A DNA stretch of 64,000 nt from contig WLWX01000001.1 in NCBI GenBank assembly GCA_012103375.1, positions 248,001-312,000 on the forward strand. Direction: 5' to 3'. The stretch's first letter is position 1. Every line of letters starts with the position of its first letter. Below are positions 38,622 to 47,310 of this stretch, piece after piece. The notes under the pieces were generated by a model that saw only the letters and a list, made by a program, of their open reading frames with translations, was not told the origin of the DNA and did no database searches. The position numbers and the translations under genes were made by a program. Source of the stretch: Paracoccaceae bacterium. GTDB lineage: Bacteria > Pseudomonadota > Alphaproteobacteria > Rhodobacterales > Rhodobacteraceae.

Positions 38622-40984
38622 ATGTCCTTCAGATCCCAATCCGGCACGACCCCCTTCAGGAAATACGCCGACAGCGCCACCGGCGGACTAAGCCAAGCGG
38701 TTTGCAGGTTCACCGCGACCAGAATGCCGAACCAGACCATCATGTCATAGCGTTCCAGCCCGTGCACCGACAGCGCCTCGACCGTGGGCAGCAGGATCAG
38801 CACCACGATTAGCACGATCGGCACCCATTCCAGCGGCCAGCCCAACAGGAAGATCAGCGCCATGACCATCAGCAGGATCAGATAGGGCGACATCTCAAGC
38901 CCCAGCAGCAGTTCGGTCATCATCTTGGGCGTGCCAAGGGCGCTGAACTGCGCACCGAAGAAGTTCGATGCGGCGACCAGGAACATGATCAAAACGGTTA
39001 TTTCCAGCGCCTTGATCAGGCTGTCGAAAAAGCCGGGGATGGTGAACTTGCGATAACCGACCGACAGCAGGATCGCGCCGAAAGCTCCCATGGCGGCGGC
39101 TTCGGCAGGTGTCGCAAAGCCCAGCAGGATCGAACCCAGCGCGAAAGAGATCAGGATCGTTGGCGGCATCAACCCTGCGAAGAACTCGTCCCAGAGGTCC
39201 GAGAAATAGAAGCCGTCGTCAGCCTCCTTATGGTAGATCGGGCGCGCCAGCACGGCGAGAAGCCCGATGAAGGCCGCAAAGACGATGGACCAGATCGGCA
39301 GGCCGCCATCCGCACCCATGTTCGCGAAGATCATGTAGACGTGGAACAGAACGGCAATCGGCAGAACGATACGAAGGATGCTCAGCTTGCGGTAGGCCGC
39401 ATAGGCGATGGCCACGGTGATCGCAAAGACGATCAGGCCAGCGAAGGGCACGACACCACCAAAGGCTCCGCCCATTCCAAGGCCGAACACCCGGCACATG
39501 GTCAGAACCCCCAGACAGATCAACGCTACCTCGGCACCATAGAACTTCGACGTGTCCGGCTGGTCCTCCTCTGACAGAATCGGCCCGAGGCTTGGATTGA
39601 TCCAGCACCGCCCCAACGTGTAAAGCAGGTAGAGCGATGCCAGGATCGCGCCGGGTACAAACGCGCCCCGGAACAGGTCAAGTGTCGACACTTCCAGCAC
39701 CGGTCCCATGACGATCAGCATGATCGACGGCGGGATCAGAATGCCCAGCGTGCCGCCCGCAGTGATCGTGCCGGCGGCAAGTTTCACGTCATAGCCTGAC
39801 CGGCTCATCGTGGCACCGGCCATGATGCCCAGCAGCGTGACCGAGGCGCCGACGATGCCGGTTGCGGCAGCAAAGATTGTCGACACGATCAGCACCGCGA
39901 AGAACAACGCCCCGCGCACCCGCGCCATGATCATCTGGATCGACGCAAACAGCCGTTCCATCAGGCCCGCTGCCTCCATCACGATGCCCATCAGCACGAA
40001 CAGCGGCACCGCCATCAGCTGATCGTTCAGCATGGTGGAGTTGGTGTTCAGCGTCATCAGCAAGGTCGTCAGCTTGAAGTTCACCCCCCAGATGCCAAAC
40101 ACGAACCCAAGGAAGATCAGCGTGAACGAGATCGGGAAGCCGATGAAGATCACGAACAGCATCGCGCCCAGCATGATCAGCCCGATGGTTGGCTTGTCGA
40201 GGCCCGCAGGCGCCTTCATTGCATTGGTGAACCACTCACCACCTGGCACCACATCCGGCGAGAAGATGGCCAGGACCAGCCAGATCAGCCCGATCAGGTA
40301 GAACGGCAGCGCGCGCACGAACAGGCGCTCGCGATCCTTGCCCATCTTGTGAAAGGCGCGGAAAATTTCTGGTATGCCTTGCAGCAGCAACAGCAATCCG
40401 CCAACCGGCATCGCGGTGCGCGCAGGCCAAAGGATCGGTCCCCAGGCACTGTCGATGGCCATGGTCTCGCCCGTCGAATAGGCAAGCCACCAGAACTGCG
40501 TTGCAACGACCGTGAAGAAGATCATCGAGGGCATGAAGAACAACAGGTAGAGCGAGGCATCGACCGTCGCCTGTGTCTTGTCTGACCAGTTGCGGTACAG
40601 GAAGTCCGCGCGGATATGCACACCACGCATCAACCCGTAACCCGCCGCCGCCATGAACAGCACTCCGGCAATCATCCGACTGGTGCCATAGACCCAAAGC
40701 GTCGGACCAAGGCCGATCGAGCGTGCAAATTCCTCGAACCCGGCATTGGACAGGATCGAGAAGGAGTTGCGCGAGATGACTTCGAACACCACCACGAAGA
40801 TCAGTGGCACCATCAACAGCGCAATGATCTGACCTGCGCGATAGTTGATGACATCAATTGCCGCCGTGATCGGACGCTGCCAGGCCGTCATGTCTTCGGG
40901 CGTTTCACCAGGCGCTTCGGCGCGGCGTTCGGCAATCAACTCGTCCGCGATCTCCAGATCCTCTGGATTCGGTTCGTCCGCCAT
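38513..40984 (-). CDS. fused TRAP transporter permease (DctQ-DctM)
   Basis: The 823-residue protein joins an N-terminal small subunit (about residues 35-220, four helices) to the large DctM-type subunit (from about residue 260, at least twelve helices; GSILLGFATPAEAAAMG signature). TRAP systems use ion gradients with a periplasmic binding protein. It follows the binding-protein gene at 41107-42213 and is separated from it by a strong hairpin. Fused QM permeases are common in TakP-type (organic acid) systems. Confidence 0.93.
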   Translation of the reverse strand: MADEPNPEDLEIADELIAERRAEAPGETPEDMTAWQRPITAAIDVINYRAGQIIALLMVPLIFVVVFEVISRNSFSILSNAGFEEFARSIGLGPTLWVYGTSRMIAGVLFMAAAGYGLMRGVHIRADFLYRNWSDKTQATVDASLYLLFFMPSMIFFTVVATQFWWLAYSTGETMAIDSAWGPILWPARTAMPVGGLLLLLQGIPEIFRAFHKMGKDRERLFVRALPFYLIGLIWLVLAIFSPDVVPGGEWFTNAMKAPAGLDKPTIGLIMLGAMLFVIFIGFPISFTLIFLGFVFGIWGVNFKLTTLLMTLNTNSTMLNDQLMAVPLFVLMGIVMEAAGLMERLFASIQMIMARVRGALFFAVLIVSTIFAAATGIVGASVTLLGIMAGATMSRSGYDVKLAAGTITAGGTLGILIPPSIMLIVMGPVLEVSTLDLFRGAFVPGAILASLYLLYTLGRCWINPSLGPILSEEDQPDTSKFYGAEVALICLGVLTMCRVFGLGMGGAFGGVVPFAGLIVFAITVAIAYAAYRKLSILRIVLPIAVLFHVYMIFANMGADGGLPIWSIVFAAFIGLLAVLARPIYHKEADDGFYFSDLWDEFFAGLMPPTILISFALGSILLGFATPAEAAAMGAFGAILLSVGYRKFTIPGFFDSLIKALEITVLIMFLVAASNFFGAQFSALGTPKMMTELLLGLEMSPYLILLMVMALIFLLGWPLEWVPIVLIVVLILLPTVEALSVHGLERYDMMVWFGILVAVNLQTAWLSPPVALSAYFLKGVVPDWDLKDIYLGMMQFMLVQLLGLILLFIFPQLVLWLPRVMSGG

Positions 40985-41070
40985 TTGGCTATCCCTCCCG
41001 TGGACGTGGATTTTTGTATCCGCGTTCCTTTTTCAAAACACCCCCTGCCGGGCGCTTGGAAAACAGGAAC

Positions 41071-41096
41071 GAACGGGCCCCCGAAAGGGCCCGTTC
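41071..41096 (-). promoter_or_regulatory. intercistronic stem-loop in TRAP operon
   Basis: A perfect 10-bp inverted repeat (GAACGGGCCC at 41071-41080 and GGGCCCGTTC at 41087-41096, loop of six) lies between the binding-protein gene and its permease. No T-run follows. Such stems often protect the upstream mRNA so that binding protein exceeds permease. Confidence 0.7.
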
Positions 41097-41106
41097 TGAC
41101 CTGTTT

Positions 41107-42213
41107 TTACTTCAGGGTGTCGGCAAATGCACGACCCAGGCTTGCATTCGACGTCTGAGCGCCGGACCAGAACGGCACAGCGATCTCAGCAAAGTCTTTC
41201 TGAGACTGCCAAACTTCTGCGAAGAACTCGTTCTCATCCGCAGCAGCCTGAAGCGCCTTGTTTGCAGCCGCCGAATACTCGGTGAAGTAATCAGCAGGCG
41301 TGTCTTCCAGGATAACACCGTGGTTGTCGGTCAGATCCTTCAGCGCCTTGCCGTTTTCAAGGATGCGGTAGGACATGGACTTTGACAGCGACGCGTTTGC
41401 TGCAACTTCCAGCGCCTTCTGTTCCAGCTCGGTCAGGCCATCATAAAAATCGCCATTCACATACATGTCGGCGTTCACGACAACCTGGTGCAGGCCTTGC
41501 AGATAGTAGTGCTTGAGCACTTTCTGGAAACCAAACACCGAATCCGGCTTCGGGCAGCACCACTCGGCTGCGTCGATGGTGCCTTTTTCAAGTGCCGGCA
41601 GGATGTCACCGCCGCCCATGGCGACAGCAGGTACGCCGATGTCAGCATAGGCTGCACCAACCATGCCCGGAGGGGCGCGGAAACGCATCTGACGGAAGTC
41701 ATCCATGCTTTCAATCGGCTCGGGGAACCAGCCCAGGGCCTCGGGGCCGACCGGCTGCAGCATGAAGCCTTTGACGTTCACGCCCATTTCGTCCCAAAGA
41801 CGGTCATACAGCTCTTTGCCGCCGCCGTACTGGAACCAGGACAGGAATGCGATGTTGTCCATGCCAACACCGGCACCGGCGACCGGTGCGCCGAACAGGT
41901 TGGCTGCAACGTGTTTGCCACCCCAGTAGTGTGTCCAGGCAAAGCCGCCTTCGACCAGACCGGCGTCAACCGCATCCATGATGTCACGCGGGCCAACGAC
42001 GGCACCGGCTGGCAGAACTTCGATGGTCAGCGACCCGCCCGTCAGGGCAGCCACGTCTTTACCGAATTCGTTCAGCATGAAGACTTCGTCCGCCGTTGCT
42101 GGCAGCACCGACTGGATGCGCAGCACTTTGGAGTGGCTTTCGGCGAGTGCCGATGTGCCAAGTGACAACGACAGCGCAACCACGCCCGTTGCAAGAGTTT
42201 TGATATTGAACAT
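41107..42213 (-). CDS. TRAP transporter substrate-binding protein (TakP-like)
   Basis: The 368-residue protein has a signal peptide (residues 1-24), then the DctP fold: SVLPATADEVFMLNEFGKDVAALTGGSLTIEVLPAGAVVGP, MRFRAPPGM with the ligand Arg, and AEWCCPKPDSVFGFQKVLKHYYLQGLHQ. The WCCP segment and loops fit the 2-oxo-acid/mannitol-chloroaromatic type. GGAGGAA precedes the ATG. The substrate is unproven. Confidence 0.9.
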   Translation of the reverse strand: MFNIKTLATGVVALSLSLGTSALAESHSKVLRIQSVLPATADEVFMLNEFGKDVAALTGGSLTIEVLPAGAVVGPRDIMDAVDAGLVEGGFAWTHYWGGKHVAANLFGAPVAGAGVGMDNIAFLSWFQYGGGKELYDRLWDEMGVNVKGFMLQPVGPEALGWFPEPIESMDDFRQMRFRAPPGMVGAAYADIGVPAVAMGGGDILPALEKGTIDAAEWCCPKPDSVFGFQKVLKHYYLQGLHQVVVNADMYVNGDFYDGLTELEQKALEVAANASLSKSMSYRILENGKALKDLTDNHGVILEDTPADYFTEYSAAANKALQAAADENEFFAEVWQSQKDFAEIAVPFWSGAQTSNASLGRAFADTLK

Positions 42214-42224
42214 TATGTTCCTCC

Positions 42225-42299
42225 CTAGAGTTGCCTTCTGTTTCGTCCTCCCTGCGCCGCCGTGAAGGCATCAAACGGCGCGTATTGCGGGTCTTTCAT
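42225..42299 (-). CDS. candidate 24-codon leader ORF upstream of the TRAP binding protein
   Basis: A small ORF begins with ATG at 42299 (GGAG 8 bp upstream) and ends with TAG at 42225, so that the stop overlaps the GGGAGGA ribosome site of the binding-protein gene. The peptide is MKDPQYAPFDAF followed by a basic tail. No family is known. It sits in the 121-bp gap after TerC. Whether it is translated is inference; it could couple or attenuate expression. Confidence 0.4.
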   Translation of the reverse strand: MKDPQYAPFDAFTAAQGGRNRRQL

Positions 42300-42334
42300 C
42301 AAGGTTGCTCCGCACCGGAGCGCCCGAGAATTCT

Positions 42335-43003
42335 TTAGTGGCCTTTGCCCAGGTTCATCCCTTCGATCAGGCCCAGCATCGGCCCGATGCCGTGGTTGAT
42401 GTCGAACACGCCGCGGAACAGCATCTCGCCGGCGACATAGATCAGCACGATCAGTCCCAGCCAGGATATCCATGGGTACTTCGTCAGCAGTTTCATGATC
42501 AGCGTGGCCGCAAAGGCCATCAGCAGGATCGCCAGCCCCAACCCGAAGACCAGCATCTGGGTGTCGCCATCGGCAATCGCGGCCACCGCCAGAACATTGT
42601 CCAGCGACATCGACACATCCGCGATCGTGATCGAGATCAGGGCCGAGGCCATGGTCCGCCGCGGCGGACCGGTATAGCCGCCCTGGGGGTCGTCCGCAGT
42701 TGCCATTGCGGCTGCGGCCTCCTCCTCGCCGTGACCGGCGCGGATCTCGACGAACAGCCGCCAGCAGACCCAGATCAGCAGCAAACCACCGACAAACAGA
42801 ATGCCGGGAATCCCCAGCAGCTTGGTCGCGATCACCGCAAATACAATCCGCAGAACCGCCGCGATCACCATACCATAGAGGATCGCGCGCCTGCGCAACT
42901 CAGGGCTCAGCCCTGCTGCGGCCATGCCGATGATCAGCGCGTTGTCGCCCGACAGGATCAGGTCCGCGATGATAATCTGTCCGAAATCTGCAATCTGTTC
43001 CAT
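42335..43003 (-). CDS. TerC family integral membrane protein
   Basis: The 222-residue protein has about seven helices with the TerC signature: ADLILSGDNALIIGMA and ITIADVSMSLDNVLAVAAI, each with acidic residues for metal binding. TerC proteins handle Mn2+ efflux or protein metallation. Its ATG overlaps the stop of the GMC gene by one base (TAATG). The place inside a catabolic operon is unexpected. Confidence 0.9.
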   Translation of the reverse strand: MEQIADFGQIIIADLILSGDNALIIGMAAAGLSPELRRRAILYGMVIAAVLRIVFAVIATKLLGIPGILFVGGLLLIWVCWRLFVEIRAGHGEEEAAAAMATADDPQGGYTGPPRRTMASALISITIADVSMSLDNVLAVAAIADGDTQMLVFGLGLAILLMAFAATLIMKLLTKYPWISWLGLIVLIYVAGEMLFRGVFDINHGIGPMLGLIEGMNLGKGH

Positions 43004-44601
43004 TATGCGCGCGCATCCTCGAGTATCATGTCCGAGGCTTTCTCGCCGATCATGATGGTGGGGGCATTGGTGTTGCCGGAAGTGATGATTGGCATGATCG
43101 AGGCGTCGGCAACCCGCAAGCCATCAATGCCGCGAACCCGAAGACGCTCATCCACGACGGCCATGTCGTCCTGACCCATCTTGCAGGTGCCGGTCGGGTG
43201 ATAAATCGTGGTCGAGGTATTGCGCGCCCAATCCAGCAGCGCGTCATAGTCGTCATCGCCGACCGCTTCGCCAGGGATATGCTCGGCCGTGATAACGTCG
43301 CTGAGCGGCGCGGTTCTTGCGATGCGCCGCGACACGCGGATCCCTTCGACCAGCGTGTCACAATCGGTCTTGGTCGCCAGGTAATTGGGATAGATCGCCG
43401 GCGCGTCCCGCATATCGGGTGATTTCAGGGCAATATGCCCGACGCTTTCCGGGCGCAGTTGCAGGACCGAGGCCGTGAAGGCCGAAAATCTGTGCGGCCC
43501 GTCCGCCGGTTTATCCGCCGACCAGGGCTGAATGTGAAACTGGATATCCGGCGTTTCCAGGTCAGGCCGGGTCTTCAGAAACCCGGTTCCAAGACTGGCT
43601 GCCATGGTCATCGGACCCGTGCGTGTCGCCGCATATTGCAGACCGATCATTGCCTGTTTGAACAGGTTGCCAACCTCGGTGTTGATGGTCGGCACGTTGC
43701 ATTTATATACCGGACGCGCCTGCAGATGATCCTGCAGATTCTGCCCGACGCCTTTCAGATCATGGCGCACACTGATTCCATGCGCGCCCAGCGCCTCGCC
43801 CGCGCCAATCCCCGACGTCATCAGAAGCTGCGGTGACGCCAGCGCACCGGCCGACAGGATCACCTCGCGCCGGGCCTTGATCTGAACATCCTGGTCGCCC
43901 TGACGGGCCGTCATCCCGGTCACGCGCCGCCCCTCAAACGTCAGCCCGGTGACGGCGGTGTTGGTCAGGATCGTCAGATTGGCGCGCTTCTGTGCCGGAC
44001 GCAGATAGGCCACAGCAGTGGAACACCGCCGCCCTTTGCGCGCGGTGAACTGGAAATAACTGACGCCCTCCTGATCCTCGGCGTTATAGTCGGGATTGCA
44101 GCGATACCCGGCGTTGACCGCCGCTTCGATCCATTTATCGACAACATCACGGGTGATGCTTTGGGATGAGACACTCAGCGGCCCATCAGTGCCGCGCAGC
44201 GCGCTGCCGTTCGCCTCCCAGCTTTCCGAGCGTTTGAAATAGGGCAGAACGTCTTCCCAACTCCAGCCCGTGTTGCCCATCTGCCGCCAGCCATCGAAAT
44301 CCTGCGGCTGGCCACGCACATATAGCAGCCCGTTGATCGAGCTTGACCCCCCAAGAACCTTGCCACGCGGATAGTTGATCGACCGCCCGTTCAACCCCGG
44401 ATCCGGTTCCGTCTTGAAGCACCAGTCGGTTTTCGGGTTGCCCATGGTCTTGAAATAACCCACCGGCACGTGAATCCACGCAGAACTGTCGCGCCCGCCC
44501 GCCTCGATCACGGCGACGGAATAGCGTCCATGCGCGGACAAACGGTTCGCCAGCACGCATCCCGCTGACCCTGCACCGACGATGACGAAGTCAAATTCCA
44601 C
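43003..44601 (-). CDS. GMC oxidoreductase (choline-dehydrogenase-like)
   Basis: The 532-residue flavoprotein begins with the FAD motif VIVGAGSAGCVLANRLS, has both GMC signatures (GRSINYPRGKVLGGSSSINGLLYVRG; SAGALASPQLLMTSGIG), and the catalytic His in YHPTGTCKMG with the final TSGNTNAPTIMIGEKASDMIL. It oxidises an alcohol to an aldehyde. It is divergent from the IclR gene and is the first gene of the run to the TRAP permease, so its substrate is probably taken up by that TRAP system. Confidence 0.92.
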   Translation of the reverse strand: MEFDFVIVGAGSAGCVLANRLSAHGRYSVAVIEAGGRDSSAWIHVPVGYFKTMGNPKTDWCFKTEPDPGLNGRSINYPRGKVLGGSSSINGLLYVRGQPQDFDGWRQMGNTGWSWEDVLPYFKRSESWEANGSALRGTDGPLSVSSQSITRDVVDKWIEAAVNAGYRCNPDYNAEDQEGVSYFQFTARKGRRCSTAVAYLRPAQKRANLTILTNTAVTGLTFEGRRVTGMTARQGDQDVQIKARREVILSAGALASPQLLMTSGIGAGEALGAHGISVRHDLKGVGQNLQDHLQARPVYKCNVPTINTEVGNLFKQAMIGLQYAATRTGPMTMAASLGTGFLKTRPDLETPDIQFHIQPWSADKPADGPHRFSAFTASVLQLRPESVGHIALKSPDMRDAPAIYPNYLATKTDCDTLVEGIRVSRRIARTAPLSDVITAEHIPGEAVGDDDYDALLDWARNTSTTIYHPTGTCKMGQDDMAVVDERLRVRGIDGLRVADASIMPIITSGNTNAPTIMIGEKASDMILEDARA

Positions 44602-44637
44602 TCAATTCCCCAGTTTAGGGTGGATTTTTCAATTATT

Positions 44638-44652
44638 GAGACTTAAAGTCTC
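44638..44652. promoter_or_regulatory. candidate IclR operator palindrome
   Basis: The 15-bp palindrome GAGACTTAAAGTCTC lies between the divergent GMC and IclR genes, 37 bp from the GMC start. IclR regulators usually bind such palindromes next to their own gene. Nothing else in the gap is as symmetric. Confidence 0.55.
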
Positions 44653-44719
44653 GTTTTTAACGGGAACACGCTTTAACGAGTCGCGCAAGCTTTTTCCACA
44701 CATGTATTCAGAGGCTGCC

Positions 44720-45478
44720 ATGACGGATCGAATTCCAACGAACCTTCGGATGCTGCTGATCCTGGAAGAGATTGGCCATATGTCAGGCCCGGTGACGCCT
44801 GCCGAACTGGGCCGCACGCTGGGGCTTAGCAAACCAACGGTGCACCGGCTGTGCGCAACCCTGCTGGATCAGGGCTTTCTGGTGCGTGATGATCGCCAGA
44901 AGGGGCTGCGGCCAGGGCGGCGCATGCGGCTTATGGCTTCCGGCGTCATGAACGCGTCGAGCGAGCATCTGGCCCGGTATCAGGTGCTGATGACACTGGC
45001 CGCCGAGGTTGGCGAGACGGTGAACTTCGTGTCCCCGGAAGAGCGCGGCATGACCTATCAGGACCGCGTTGAAACGGATTGGCCGTTTCGCATTCAGCTG
45101 CCGGTCGGCACCCATGTGCCGTTCCATTGCACCGCCAGCGGCAAGACCTACCTGGCCAGCCTGCAAAAGGCCGAGCGCGCGCGCCTGGTGAATGTCATGC
45201 ATCTTGAACGCAAGACGGCCAGTACGATCACGGATCCCGACAAACTGCTTGCTGAACTGGCCGAAATCTCGCGCCAGGGCTATGCGCTGGACCGCGAGGA
45301 GTTCATCGAAGGCATGACAGCGATTGCCGTTCCGGTTCTGGATTCCGCCGGACGATACGCCGCCGCGGTCGCATTCCACGGCCCTGTTCAGCGGATACCG
45401 GTGCCCAAACTGTTAGAGTTGAAAGACCGGGTGATCGACGCATCATCCCGCCTGACCCAGGTGCTGTTCGGGCCCTGA
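44720..45478 (+). CDS. IclR-family transcriptional regulator
   Basis: The 252-residue protein has an N-terminal winged HTH (VTPAELGRTLGLSKPTVHRLCATLLDQGFLVRD) and the IclR effector domain (VNFVSPEERGMTYQDRVETDWPFR, CTASGKTYLASL, REEFIEGMTAIAVPV). ATG 44720 or 44702 are both possible. It probably controls the adjacent GMC-TerC-TRAP genes. Confidence 0.93.
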   Translation: MTDRIPTNLRMLLILEEIGHMSGPVTPAELGRTLGLSKPTVHRLCATLLDQGFLVRDDRQKGLRPGRRMRLMASGVMNASSEHLARYQVLMTLAAEVGETVNFVSPEERGMTYQDRVETDWPFRIQLPVGTHVPFHCTASGKTYLASLQKAERARLVNVMHLERKTASTITDPDKLLAELAEISRQGYALDREEFIEGMTAIAVPVLDSAGRYAAAVAFHGPVQRIPVPKLLELKDRVIDASSRLTQVLFGP

Positions 45479-45482
45479 GCTG

Positions 45483-46223
45483 CTACATCGCCCAGCCGCC
45501 GTCGATGATATGTCCCTGTCCGGTGGTAAACCCGCTTTCGTCGCTGGCCAGATACAGCGCTAGGGCCGCAATTTCGTCCGTTGTGCCAACGCGGCCCATC
45601 GGCTGTCGCGCGATGAAAACCGTCATCGCCGCGTCGTAATCCCCTGTGGCGCGCAGCCGCTCATGCAGGCTGGGGCTGTCGACGGTTCCCGGACAGATCG
45701 CGTTGCAGCGGATACCCTGCGTGACATAGTCGGCGGCCACCGATTTCGTCATCCCCAGAACCGCCGCCTTGCTAGCGCAATAGGCGAAGCGGTTCGGCAC
45801 CCCCTTCAGGGACGAGGCGACCGACGACATGTTGATGATCGACCCGCCGCCGCGTTCCAGCATCCCCGGCAGCACCGCTTTCATCAGCCGGAACATGGCC
45901 CGCACGTTCAGATCAAAGGCAAAATCCCAATCCGCGTCCGAACACTCCAGGATCGAGCCTGCATGAACGAACCCGGCGCAGTTGAACAGCACATCCGCAT
46001 CATTGTGGCGCGCCGTGAAATCGGCCACAGCGGCGGCGTCTGTGACATCCAGCGGCTCAACCTCGATCCCCGCAATTGTGCCCAGGTCCTCCAGCAGGCC
46101 TGCATTGATGTCGCTTGCGATTACCCGCGCACCTTCGCGGGCAAAAACCTCCGCAGTGCGCCGTCCGATCCCTTGCCCCGCCGCCGTGATAATTGCCGTT
46201 TTTCCGTTTAGCCTGCCGCTCAT
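45483..46223 (-). CDS. short-chain dehydrogenase (2-keto-3-deoxy-L-fuconate dehydrogenase/BDH2-like)
   Basis: The 246-residue SDR has the NAD motif TAAGQGIGRRTAE, an NCAGF motif, catalytic Ser (NMSSVAS), Tyr and Lys (YCASKAAV), and CPGTVDSPSL after the active site. The acidic ASDIN at the end of beta2 favours NAD over NADP. The ATG at 46223 begins the fold. It lies convergent to iclR, 5 bp away. Family members oxidise 3-hydroxy acids or deoxy-sugar acids. Confidence 0.88.
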   Translation of the reverse strand: MSGRLNGKTAIITAAGQGIGRRTAEVFAREGARVIASDINAGLLEDLGTIAGIEVEPLDVTDAAAVADFTARHNDADVLFNCAGFVHAGSILECSDADWDFAFDLNVRAMFRLMKAVLPGMLERGGGSIINMSSVASSLKGVPNRFAYCASKAAVLGMTKSVAADYVTQGIRCNAICPGTVDSPSLHERLRATGDYDAAMTVFIARQPMGRVGTTDEIAALALYLASDESGFTTGQGHIIDGGWAM

Positions 46224-46320
46224 GTTGTCCGCTCCTCTGGGTGTTCGCCCAAGGAAGCCGGGGAACGTGTTGAGGTGCAAGCCGAAACTTGATCATCGCG
46301 CCAGGATTTCGGGGCCGCGA

Positions 46321-47310
46321 TCAGACCCGCCCAAGCGCTGCGGCCAGCATCAGCGCCACGGTGCCAGCGCGCGATTGCCGGTGCAGGCCCAGGCGCGCAA
46401 TTGCCTGCAGGCGCATCGGCGGTGGCAGGGCGCGGGCGGCTGCGAAGCGGTTCAGCACGTCCCGGTTCGCGATCGTCAGGCGGTGCGCTGAGGCCAACAA
46501 TGCCGCCAGATTACGGTCGCTCATCCGGTGGGCGTCGCCGCGCAGGATCTGTGCGGCCCGACCAAGCTGCGCACGCAATCCTCGGTTCGATCCGGACAGG
46601 TTACCACCATGCTGACGATACATCAAAGACGGGTCCGGGTCGGCAATCACGCGCCCACCCGCGCCAGTGATCATCTGGTACATCCACCAATCGTGTGAGG
46701 CTGGTCCATAGCCGCCGGTGGCAAGCAGCGCCTCGGGCGCGGCTGCACGCAACAGCGCCAGCCCGGCCCGGTTCACCGCCATTGTGTTGCCGCCCCCGAT
46801 GCACTGCACCAGCGCGTTGGCAAAACACGGGCGCCGCCTCACTGGGCGAGAGGTCCCCCGCAAGGACAAGTCCGGCCCCGCGATCAAGGTGGTCGAAAGA
46901 TACAGCGCCGGAACATCCTGCGGACCCGAATTCAGCGCGGTACAGGCCCGCGTCAACCGGTCGGTTAGCCAGACATCATCCTGATCGCAAAACGCCACGA
47001 CCCCGACATCACGCGGCACGCGGCCCAGCATCGACAGATAGTTGCGCACAAAGCCCCGCTTTGGTCCGGCACACCCATGTACCGTTCCCGGCGCGGCGGA
47101 TCGACGAAACCGTTCAGTCACTGCGGGCCCATCGTCCACGGAACCGTCATCGCTGACGATCAGCGACCAGTTGGTGTGGCTTTGCCTTGCGATACTGTCC
47201 AGCTGCGCCCGAATCCAGCGACCGCCATTGTGCAGACCCAACAGGATCGCGACATGCGGCTCTGGCACGTCAGGCTGCGCGGCGGCTGCCTGGGGATAAT
47301 GCGGTCTCAT
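46321..47310 (-). CDS. glycosyltransferase family 2
   Basis: The 329-residue GT2 has AILLGLHNGGRWIRAQLDSIARQSHTNW, SDDGSVDDG, and the metal motif CDQDDVW. It overlaps the permease gene by 4 bp, indicating a polysaccharide export locus. The predicted product is cytoplasmic or membrane-associated. Acceptor sugar unknown. Confidence 0.9.
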   Translation of the reverse strand: MRPHYPQAAAAQPDVPEPHVAILLGLHNGGRWIRAQLDSIARQSHTNWSLIVSDDGSVDDGPAVTERFRRSAAPGTVHGCAGPKRGFVRNYLSMLGRVPRDVGVVAFCDQDDVWLTDRLTRACTALNSGPQDVPALYLSTTLIAGPDLSLRGTSRPVRRRPCFANALVQCIGGGNTMAVNRAGLALLRAAAPEALLATGGYGPASHDWWMYQMITGAGGRVIADPDPSLMYRQHGGNLSGSNRGLRAQLGRAAQILRGDAHRMSDRNLAALLASAHRLTIANRDVLNRFAAARALPPPMRLQAIARLGLHRQSRAGTVALMLAAALGRV

